Positions 1 through 4,850 of a stretch of 8,120 nt of DNA are shown here, one piece after another. The notes beneath the pieces are model-generated. The model had not been told where the DNA came from and did not search any database. It was given only the letters and a program-made list of their open reading frames with translations. Each line of letters starts with the position of its first letter. The first letter of the stretch is position 1. Origin of the DNA: Deltaproteobacteria bacterium (GTDB taxonomy: Bacteria > Bdellovibrionota > FAC87 > UBA2466); NCBI GenBank assembly GCA_013205415.1, contig JABMMY010000356.1:1-8120 (forward strand). Reading direction: 5' to 3'. The translations under genes were made by a program, and so were the position numbers.

Positions 1-797
1 TCTTCTTTCAGACAACGACAAATCGGCTCTTCACAAACACACCTACCCGCGGCCTTTTGAAATATTTTTTTTATGACTCGGTCTTCCGTAGAGTGAAAGG
101 TGATAACTACCAATCGTCCTTTAGGATTTAAACGATTGATAAGAGCTGGAATGGTCTGTTCCATTTCCGCCTTTTCATAATTCACCATCATGCGGAGAGC
201 GGTAAAAAGAGCGGTCGCAGGATGTGATTTTCCTGGAATCTTACGTCCCGCAATGGCGGCTAGCTCGACCGTATTAGTTAATGTTCCTGCATTAAATGCC
301 GCCATGATTTTTCTAGCTAAACTTCTCGACTCTCTAATTTCAGCATTACGATAAAGCTCATCGGCTAACTCTTCCGGAGTGAGTCTGGATAACCAATCGG
401 ACAAAGGTTCCCCCACTCCCGGATTCATTCTCATGTCTAGTGGACCGGCCTGACGCAGAGAGAACCCTCTTTCTGCTTCTAATAGCTGTCGGGTACTCAC
501 ACCCAGATCGACCAAAATTCCATCGAACAGAATTTCCCCAGTTTGCTTAATAAAATTAGAGAAAGGCCCTTCGATCAGTTGCAACCTAGGGTCATCTCGG
601 TATTCTCCCCCGGTTCGATACCTGTCTAAGGTGCTCCTATCTTGGTCATTCCCCACTAGGAGTTTGATGTCATTTTTCAATAAAACATCGGAATGGCCTG
701 CCTCACCAAAGGTTAAATCAGCATAAACCCCACCACTAATAAGTTTCATATTTTCAACTACTTCAGATAGCAAAACCGGTCTATGTAGCCTTTCCAT
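1..797 (-). CDS. rsmH: 16S rRNA (cytosine(1402)-N(4))-methyltransferase RsmH, 3' end cut by the window edge
   Basis: RsmH (MraW) is a cytosolic SAM-dependent methyltransferase that adds the N4 methyl group to C1402 in the decoding centre of 16S rRNA. I translated 265 codons by hand from the ATG at 797-795 and found no stop before the left edge. The usual family length is about 310 residues, so some 45 C-terminal residues are missing. Family signatures are clear: RPVLLSEVVE at residues 6-15, the SAM-binding ADLTFGEAGHS at 26-36, FDGILVDLGVSTRQL at 91-105, AERGFSLRQAGPLDMRMN at 108-125, GRLVVITFHSTEDRVIKK at 227-244, and a late Cys-rich stretch CVCEEPICRC at 253-262. The start is supported by AAGGGTG just upstream on the minus strand. 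No mraZ precedes it; its 5' neighbour is a divergent flagellin gene. Changes from consensus (GEAGHS for GxGGHS, ITFHS for ISFHS) are mild. Confidence 0.97.
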   Translation of the reverse strand, partial: MERLHRPVLLSEVVENMKLISGGVYADLTFGEAGHSDVLLKNDIKLLVGNDQDRSTLDRYRTGGEYRDDPRLQLIEGPFSNFIKQTGEILFDGILVDLGVSTRQLLEAERGFSLRQAGPLDMRMNPGVGEPLSDWLSRLTPEELADELYRNAEIRESRSLARKIMAAFNAGTLTNTVELAAIAGRKIPGKSHPATALFTALRMMVNYEKAEMEQTIPALINRLNPKGRLVVITFHSTEDRVIKKIFQKAAGRCVCEEPICRCLKE

Positions 798-830
798 AAC
801 ACCCTTTTTAATGCGTTGCGTATTTTTTAC

Positions 831-857
831 TAAAGTATCCTAACGCGCCGCCGATAA
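831..857 (+). promoter_or_regulatory. Sigma-28 (FliA) promoter of the flagellin gene
   Basis: TAAAGTAT (831-838) and GCCGATAA (850-857) are separated by exactly 11 bases. The enterobacterial FliA consensus is TAAAGTTT-N11-GCCGATAA, so only one of sixteen specified bases differs. Transcription should begin near 864, giving a leader of about 78 bases before the flagellin ATG. Position, orientation and the target gene (late filament class) all agree with sigma-28 control. Confidence 0.9.
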
Positions 858-863
858 AGTCAC
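834..863 (-). promoter_or_regulatory. Candidate sigma-70-type promoter for rsmH
   Basis: On the minus strand GTGACT (863-858) and GATACT (839-834) are separated by 18 bases. Each matches 4 of 6 bases of the TTGACA/TATAAT consensus. It would transcribe towards rsmH with a leader of roughly 30 bases, and it overlaps the flagellin sigma-28 promoter on the opposite strand almost exactly. The match is weak, and rsmH could be driven from elsewhere in the 798-941 gap. Confidence 0.25.
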
Positions 864-864
864 T

Positions 865-885
865 GTGCGGTATAACGCATCGCAC
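865..885. repeat. Small nested inverted repeat in the flagellin leader
   Basis: GTGCG (865-869) is complementary to CGCAC (881-885). The inner TGCG (866-869) can instead pair with CGCA (876-879). It lies right at the predicted flagellin transcription start, so it could be an operator or a 5' mRNA stem. The stems are only 4-5 bp, so chance is possible. Confidence 0.3.
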
Positions 886-927
886 AACTTAACCCATTTA
901 CCTACATTTCCCATAAAGGGAAAGAAC

Positions 928-935
928 TAAAGGAG
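928..935 (+). promoter_or_regulatory. Ribosome binding site of the flagellin gene
   Basis: TAAAGGAG ends 6 bases before the ATG at 942. It is a strong Shine-Dalgarno match that fixes the start. Confidence 0.85.
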
Positions 936-941
936 CTTACC

Positions 942-1775
942 ATGGCACTCACGATATTAACTAATTTGGCGGCGCTTAATACCAAACGCCATCTCGAGGA
1001 ATCATCCGAGACCTACGCGCAAAGTGCTGAACGCATTGCGACTGGAAAAAGAATTAACAAATCAAGCGATGATGCTGCGGGACTTTCTATCGCCACTAGC
1101 ATTGAAGGACAGGTGAGAAGTATTCAACAGGCCCGACGTAATTCTCAAGATGCACTTTCTTTAATGCAGGTCGCTGAAGGCGGAATGAATGACATGAGTA
1201 ATCTTCTCATTCGATTACGAGAACTCTCCATTCAAGCCTCGAGTGACACTGTGGGTGATTCAGAAAGAAAGATCATTAATTTTGAAACCGTTCAAATAAA
1301 ACAGGAGATGGATCGATTATCAGAATCAACCCATTATTTCGATACTCCGCTTCTGAATGGAAAGGGCAAAAACTTTGTTTTTCAGATTGGCCCCGACAAC
1401 AATGAAAATAATCGACTTGAATATGATGCCTCAAAATTGGATCTGAGTACCTCCAACTTAGGTCTTTCTGACGTCGATTTAACAGATATTGATTCGGCTA
1501 GAAATTCACTTGAGTCGATTGATAATGCGGTCAAAACACTGGCCGAACCCAGAGCGCAATTGGGTGCCCTTCAATCACGACTCCATTCGATTTCAAGTAG
1601 TTTATCGGTCTATGAAGAAAATATGTCAGCTGCAAAATCTAGAATCATAGATGCAGATATTGCTACAGAGACTGCAAATGCCGTTAAATCCCAGGTGCTT
1701 CAAAAGGCCGGGGTGGCCATCTTAGCACAAGCTAATATGCAACCTTCATTAGCACTAAAATTAATAGGAGATTAG
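942..1775 (+). CDS. fliC: Flagellin (short form, D0/D1 domains only)
   Basis: This is the structural subunit of the flagellar filament, exported unfolded through the flagellar type III apparatus. The 277 residues carry the conserved N-terminal D0/D1 helices: ILTNLAALNTKRHLEESS near residues 5-22, ERIATGKRINKSSDDAAGLS at 30-49, and the SIQQARRNSQDALSLMQVAEGG block that follows. The C-terminal D1/D0 region has RAQLGALQSRL, YEENMSAAKSRIIDADIATE, VLQKAGVAILAQAN and the terminal ALKLIGD. A short stretch (about residues 140-185, including FQIGPDNNENNRLEYD) joins the halves, so the surface D2/D3 domains of longer flagellins are absent. Similar length and architecture are typical of Bdellovibrio-type flagellins. 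It is the only flagellin in the window. A sigma-28 promoter lies upstream and the chaperone gene fliS downstream. The symbol is generic; numbered paralogues cannot be told apart here. Confidence 0.97.
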   Translation: MALTILTNLAALNTKRHLEESSETYAQSAERIATGKRINKSSDDAAGLSIATSIEGQVRSIQQARRNSQDALSLMQVAEGGMNDMSNLLIRLRELSIQASSDTVGDSERKIINFETVQIKQEMDRLSESTHYFDTPLLNGKGKNFVFQIGPDNNENNRLEYDASKLDLSTSNLGLSDVDLTDIDSARNSLESIDNAVKTLAEPRAQLGALQSRLHSISSSLSVYEENMSAAKSRIIDADIATETANAVKSQVLQKAGVAILAQANMQPSLALKLIGD

Positions 1776-1809
1776 TAGCGTTAAGCCAGTAAGCTGAAAA
1801 TGGGAAAAA

Positions 1810-1841
1810 ATCGGCTTACTCTTTAACCGGAGTAAGCCGAT
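1810..1841. repeat. Perfect 12-bp stem-loop between flagellin and the next gene
   Basis: ATCGGCTTACTC (1810-1821) and its exact reverse complement GAGTAAGCCGAT (1830-1841) enclose an 8-base loop. In the plus-strand mRNA no U-tract follows (AAAGCTATGAGG), so it is not a typical intrinsic terminator in the direction of the genes; it may stabilise the 3' end of flagellin mRNA. On the minus strand the stem is followed directly by six T residues (1809-1804), the form of an intrinsic terminator, although no minus-strand gene leads into it. The left arm's GCTTAC (1814-1819) can also pair with GTAAGC at 1789-1794, giving an alternative, weaker fold. Confidence 0.8.
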
Positions 1842-1843
1842 AA
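1817..1843 (+). promoter_or_regulatory. Possible second sigma-28 promoter, overlapping the hairpin
   Basis: GCCGATAA at 1836-1843 is a perfect sigma-28 -10 element. Eleven bases upstream, TACTCTTT (1817-1824) matches 5 of 8 positions of TAAAGTTT. Transcription would begin near 1850, only about 14 bases before the ATG at 1864 and touching its Shine-Dalgarno sequence. The -10 is part of the hairpin arm, so the match could also be a by-product of the inverted repeat. Confidence 0.35.
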
Positions 1844-1863
1844 AGCTATGAGGAGTCTCTCCC

Positions 1864-2220
1864 ATGGCAGTTAATCCACTACAACCTACTATTCCCTTCA
1901 CTCTCACTCCATCTATTCAGAATGCAGAAAGGTCTCAACAACGGAAGGAGGAAAAAGAAAAAAAGGAGGATTCCTTTTTAAAATCAAAAATAACTCCTAC
2001 TAAATCTAATTTGGAAAGTGCAGAAACAATCGTAGCTTTGCCCTTAGAAAAACAGGCATTAGAACTTACAGGTCAAATCATTGACAGCCAGACTGTTATT
2101 GAACTTCTAGCGCATCGACCTAAGTTAAAGAGATCTGCGAGAAATTGTTTTAATACCCAATCTGAATTGAAAAAAAATAGCCAATTTCCTGACGTAAAAA
2201 AGTTTAATAAAGCCTTCTGA
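1864..2220 (+). CDS. Unrecognised 118-residue protein in the filament operon
   Basis: I do not recognise this protein. The start is supported by GAGGAG (1850-1855), 8 bases upstream. The N-terminus is Pro/Thr-rich (NPLQPTIPFTLTPS). A highly charged segment follows (RSQQRKEEKEKKEDSFLKSK, about residues 24-43). Next comes an amphipathic, probably helical core (ALPLEKQALELTGQIIDSQT and VIELLAHRP, about residues 58-87) and a basic, disordered-looking tail. There is no signal peptide, membrane segment or catalytic motif. It begins 88 bases after the flagellin stop and could be co-transcribed with it or use the hairpin-embedded promoter candidate. FlaG often occupies this position between flagellin and fliD, but the FlaG C-terminal core motif is not visible. 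A small flagellin-associated or regulatory protein is an inference from context only. Confidence 0.7.
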   Translation: MAVNPLQPTIPFTLTPSIQNAERSQQRKEEKEKKEDSFLKSKITPTKSNLESAETIVALPLEKQALELTGQIIDSQTVIELLAHRPKLKRSARNCFNTQSELKKNSQFPDVKKFNKAF

Positions 2221-2225
2221 AAAGT

Positions 2226-2240
2226 ACTAATTTAATTAGT
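2226..2240. repeat. Short AT-rich inverted repeat after the 118-residue gene
   Basis: ACTAATT (2226-2232) and AATTAGT (2234-2240) are perfect inverse complements around one T, starting 5 bases after the stop codon. With one G-C pair per arm and no loop room it is a poor RNA hairpin. A protein-binding palindrome or chance are the likelier readings. Confidence 0.4.
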
Positions 2241-2247
2241 TTCCTCA

Positions 2248-2276
2248 TTGATTTCATTTCTTCTTAAATCTATAAT
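2248..2276 (+). promoter_or_regulatory. Sigma-70-type promoter upstream of fliD
   Basis: TTGATT (2248-2253) and a perfect TATAAT (2271-2276) are 17 bases apart, the optimal spacing. The predicted start is near 2283, which leaves a leader of about 80 bases before fliD. No sigma-28 or sigma-54 match was seen in this 145-bp gap. The AT-rich surroundings raise the chance of a random match, but spacing and -10 are both ideal. Confidence 0.55.
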
Positions 2277-2365
2277 TAGAGAATAGATTCACAAGTCAGT
2301 TTTACTTTCCTATTTAAATTTTCTATTCAAACTTTACTAATCAAACTAGTCACAGGGAGAATGTT

Positions 2366-3748
2366 GTGCCCGGCATCTCAATGGATTCAGTCTCTAATTT
2401 GAGCCCCGAATTCCAAAAAGCGTTTGCCTCTGCTGTTCAGGCGGAACGAAAGCCGATCCAACAATTAGAAGAGCGAAAAGTAACCATGGAATCTAAGGTT
2501 GCATTACTTTCCGATCTCAGTTCAAAGGTCGACAGCCTGAAACAGATTCTTCCTGGAATTGGAAGTCCGTTTGCTATTAGAGAATTTAATTTTACTAGTG
2601 ATGATGAAAAAGTTGTCTCAGGTAGTGCCGATAAAAGTGTTGCCGACAAGGGCAAACATAGCCTTGAGGTACTACAACTCGCAGGCTCTGCCTCAGCGCT
2701 ATCAAATGCACTACCCGATAAAACTGAAACTAAAATCGGAACAGGTTATATTACTTTCGATGATGTCAATGGCGATAGCCAGGAGATCTTTATTGATGAT
2801 GACAACTCCACCCTAGAGGGGGTAGCGAAGGTCATCAACTCTTCAGGGTCTGGACTTAAAGCCAGTGTGATAAATGATAATGCGGGTGAAGAGCCGGCAT
2901 TCCGATTATTGTTAAAAGCCAATGGAGTGGGAACACAAAGTGATATTAAATTTCCTGAATTCTATTTTTCAGGTGGTGAGGACGAGCTTTTTCTGGAGTC
3001 ACAGCGAGATGCTACCAATGCTATTATTCGATACCAGGGATATGACATTCAAAGTCCTACTAATGAATTAAAAGATATCATTCCTGGAGCTACCTTAAAT
3101 TTAAAGGGGACTACCGATTCCGGAAAACCCATTACAGTGACTATTGAACAGGACATTCCTAAAACAGCCACCAAGATGAAGGATGTGGTTGAAAAGTTAA
3201 ATGCAGTTTTCACCTTCATTCAAAGTCAAAATAAAATGGATGAGAAAACAGATACCAGCAAAACCTTGGGTGGAGATTATGGAATTCGATTGGCCGAAGA
3301 TCGCCTAAGAACGGCGCTCCAAAAAAATATTCTCAATGATGCCACTAAAAAATATCGTTCATTGGGTGACTTGGGAATTCAATTCACAAAAACCGGAACA
3401 CTAAGTTTTGATGAAAAAAAATTTCAAACGGCCCTTGAGGCAAATTTTGATGATGTAGTTTCTTTTATGGCTGGAGACGGAGAATCTACTGGGATTATTT
3501 CCGGTGTCATTACTGCCGTTAATTCTATAGCTAGCGCTGGTGGAGGAGTTTTAACCAACCAGATTCAAAATTATAATAGCCAGATAAGAGCTGTTGATAA
3601 AAATATAAGCACAAAAGAGAAACAGGCCGAAACCAAGGCCGAAGCCCTAAAAATTCAGTTGGCGAAAGCTCAAACAGCTTTGTCTTCTATTCAAGGACAA
3701 ACCAACTACTTTCAAAGCGTAATTGGAAGTCCACAGGCCGGAGGTTAA
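2366..3748 (+). CDS. fliD: Flagellar filament capping protein FliD (hook-associated protein 2)
   Basis: FliD forms the oligomeric cap at the filament tip under which flagellin subunits fold and insert. The 460 residues fit the family. The N-terminal part (about 4-110) has the FliD_N start PGISMDSVSNL and coiled segment AERKPIQQLEERK. The signature DATNAIIRYQGYDIQSPTNE followed by IIPGATLNLKG spans 215-248. The FliD_C part has LGGDYGIRLAEDRLRTALQK (301-320), YRSLGDLGIQFTKTGTLSFD (330-349) and FDDVVSFMAGDG (361-372). A C-terminal coiled coil (about 396-445, AKAQTALSSIQGQ) supplies the D0 helix. The start is GTG at 2366 with GGGAG (2355-2359) 6 bases upstream; an in-frame ATG at 2381 would remove the conserved GIS residues and lacks a well-placed site. 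It heads a tight fliD-fliS-fliT-like run, with 3 bases before fliS. Confidence 0.95.
   Translation: MPGISMDSVSNLSPEFQKAFASAVQAERKPIQQLEERKVTMESKVALLSDLSSKVDSLKQILPGIGSPFAIREFNFTSDDEKVVSGSADKSVADKGKHSLEVLQLAGSASALSNALPDKTETKIGTGYITFDDVNGDSQEIFIDDDNSTLEGVAKVINSSGSGLKASVINDNAGEEPAFRLLLKANGVGTQSDIKFPEFYFSGGEDELFLESQRDATNAIIRYQGYDIQSPTNELKDIIPGATLNLKGTTDSGKPITVTIEQDIPKTATKMKDVVEKLNAVFTFIQSQNKMDEKTDTSKTLGGDYGIRLAEDRLRTALQKNILNDATKKYRSLGDLGIQFTKTGTLSFDEKKFQTALEANFDDVVSFMAGDGESTGIISGVITAVNSIASAGGGVLTNQIQNYNSQIRAVDKNISTKEKQAETKAEALKIQLAKAQTALSSIQGQTNYFQSVIGSPQAGG
3740..3744 (+). promoter_or_regulatory. fliS ribosome binding site within the fliD 3' end
   Basis: GGAGG lies inside the last codons of fliD, 7 bases before the fliS ATG at 3752. 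This arrangement points to translational coupling of cap protein and flagellin chaperone. Confidence 0.75.
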
Positions 3749-3751
3749 ACA

Positions 3752-4180
3752 ATGAACTCACCTAGTACAAAAAAAAATGCATTTCACAAAACATTTAGCA
3801 AATATCGAAATACCGAGGTTTTAACAGCCAATAAAGAGGCCGTTCTTTTATTATTATATGAAGGTGCTGTTCGATTTTTAAAGCAGGCTATTCAAGCGCT
3901 TGAAAAGAAAGATACGTTGGAAAAATCAAGGCTTATTGGAAGAACTCAAGACATTATCAATGAGCTTAGTGCAACCCTCAATTATAAAACAGGAGGGGAG
4001 ATCGCCGGCTCACTGAAATCACTATATGACTTTATATCCGATCGACTCGTTGCAGGAAACCAGGATAATAATATAGAAAAGCTCAATGAAGCTTTAGGCA
4101 TTTTAGTTACGCTACAAGAGGCATGGCAACAGGCCATTGCCTCGGTAAAAACAGAAAATAAAACAGCAGAACAACGCTAG
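3752..4180 (+). CDS. fliS: Flagellin export chaperone FliS
   Basis: FliS is a small cytosolic helical chaperone that binds the C-terminal D0 region of flagellin, prevents premature polymerisation and delivers it to the export gate. The 142 residues show the family pattern: KYRNTEVLTANKEAVLLLLY (residues 17-36), EGAVRFLKQAIQALEKKD (37-54), GRTQDIINELSATLNY (63-78), the diagnostic GGEIAGSLKSLYDFISDRLV around 81-100, and LGILVTLQEAWQQA. The first 12 residues are polar and probably disordered, and the tail is charged. It starts 3 bases after fliD and ends 10 bases before the next gene, so it belongs to one transcript. Its natural client is the flagellin at 942-1775. Confidence 0.95.
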   Translation: MNSPSTKKNAFHKTFSKYRNTEVLTANKEAVLLLLYEGAVRFLKQAIQALEKKDTLEKSRLIGRTQDIINELSATLNYKTGGEIAGSLKSLYDFISDRLVAGNQDNNIEKLNEALGILVTLQEAWQQAIASVKTENKTAEQR

Positions 4181-4190
4181 GGGGCCACTT

Positions 4191-4619
4191 ATGGAAGATG
4201 TCATTCAGTATCTAACAATGAAAAATAAATATTATGAAAAATTCTATTCCTTAAGTAGACATTTTCTAGAACAAACCCATAAAAATAAATGGGATAACCT
4301 CAGCTTTTTTGTAGAAAACCGAGAACGACTACTTAATCTCATTCGTTCCCTAGATATAAAAATTGCACGAGCTTTTAAAGAATGCACACTCAACGAAATT
4401 GAGATGGATAGTTATCGCAACACACTAAAAAAGCTGTTCGATAAAAAGAAGATTCTAGGAGATCAGATTATTGGTGTTGATCTTCAATTGATTTCTAAAA
4501 TTGATGCTTTCAAAACAGAAACTATCAAAGATTTGAAATCTAATTTAAAAACTTCAAGCCATCTTGATAGTTTTGAGCGAACCTCTCAAACCAAAAGGAC
4601 CAGAACCAAAGACGCTTAG
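4191..4619 (+). CDS. Small helical protein in the FliT position, possible flagellar export chaperone
   Basis: The 142 residues have no signal peptide, membrane segment or catalytic motif and are predicted by eye to be almost all helix: MEDVIQYLTMKNKYYEKFYS (1-20), LSFFVENRERLLNLIRSLDI (37-56), IEMDSYRNTLKKLFDKKKIL (70-89) and a Lys/Ser/Thr-rich tail. Start support is AGGGGG (4179-4184) overlapping the fliS stop, 6 bases before the ATG. In many bacteria fliT follows fliS and encodes a helical chaperone for FliD and other late substrates. The gene order (fliD-fliS-this) and the helix pattern with an N-terminal region reading NLSFFVENRERLL, like FliT/FlgN family proteins, suggest the same role. 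Sequence identity to FliT is not obvious, so the assignment rests on size, composition and position. It is the last gene of the operon. Confidence 0.7.
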   Translation: MEDVIQYLTMKNKYYEKFYSLSRHFLEQTHKNKWDNLSFFVENRERLLNLIRSLDIKIARAFKECTLNEIEMDSYRNTLKKLFDKKKILGDQIIGVDLQLISKIDAFKTETIKDLKSNLKTSSHLDSFERTSQTKRTRTKDA

Positions 4620-4636
4620 CGCCACACCACCCTCTG

Positions 4637-4656
4637 CGACTAAGAGCTCTTCGTCG
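4637..4656. repeat. Imperfect 20-bp palindrome after the filament operon
   Basis: CGACTAAGAG / CTCTTCGTCG pair at 9 of 10 positions, including a perfect central AAGAGCTCTT (4642-4651). Overlapping it, CTGCG (4634-4638) can pair with CGCAG (4663-4667), giving an alternative, longer-range fold. It lies 17 bases after the 4619 stop. No T-tract follows, so it is not a classical intrinsic terminator; it could slow 3' exonucleases, act with Rho, or bind a regulator of the downstream sigma-54 promoter. Confidence 0.55.
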
Positions 4657-4757
4657 TGACAACGCAGTCATAAATATCTCGAATGAGACAATGCTTTAAG
4701 TCACGAAAGAGGTATAGGTTTAAGGTCAAAACTTTGTCGCCTTGTTCGGGTATTGAC

Positions 4758-4771
4758 GAAACTATAGTTTC
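4758..4771. promoter_or_regulatory. Perfect 14-bp palindrome, candidate activator site
   Basis: GAAACTATAGTTTC is an exact palindrome centred about 81 bases upstream of the predicted sigma-54 transcription start (near 4846). Activators of sigma-54 RNA polymerase bind dyad sites at roughly this distance or further upstream, so it is a good candidate enhancer. Which activator would bind it cannot be told from the sequence. Confidence 0.5.
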
Positions 4772-4819
4772 AAAATTCGGAAATTAGGAATCACCACCCC
4801 CCTCTTTTATTTTTTACCA

Positions 4820-4835
4820 TGGCATGGCCTTTGCT
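4820..4835 (+). promoter_or_regulatory. Sigma-54 (RpoN) promoter of the TPR operon
   Basis: TGGCATGGCCTTTGCT has the invariant GG (4821-4822) and GC (4833-4834) separated by the required 10 bases. It agrees with TGGCAC-N5-TTGC(A/T) at every specified base except C to T at the sixth. The expected start is about 12 bases downstream of the GC, near 4846. Sigma-54 control is common for middle-class flagellar genes, which fits the location after a filament cluster. Confidence 0.8.
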
Positions 4836-4850
4836 CTGTCTTAAGTAGCT

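Noticed and set aside
895..925. MraZ-type TGGG repeats upstream of rsmH
   Set aside because: Two TGGG copies occur on the minus strand, but their spacing does not match the regular 10-bp repeats of MraZ boxes.
1864..2220. Calling the 118-residue gene flaG
   Set aside because: Position fits, but the FlaG core (a D-x-x-T-G-E-V-I-R-Q-I-P-like motif) is not present; ELTGQIIDSQ is too weak a resemblance.
2226..2240. AT-rich inverted repeat as an intrinsic terminator after the 118-residue gene
   Set aside because: There is one G-C pair per arm, practically no loop and no T-tract; it would not form a stable RNA hairpin.
2361..2363. ATG at 2361 as the fliD start
   Set aside because: It is out of frame with fliD, and the GTG at 2366 has the better-spaced GGGAG and retains the conserved N-terminus.
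2437..2655. A 72-codon open frame on the minus strand
   Set aside because: It lies wholly inside the well-supported fliD gene, has no ribosome binding site or recognisable protein, and is a shadow of fliD codon use.
2559..2816. An 85-codon open frame on the plus strand
   Set aside because: It is a shifted frame within fliD, with low-complexity Leu/Met-rich translation and no start signal.
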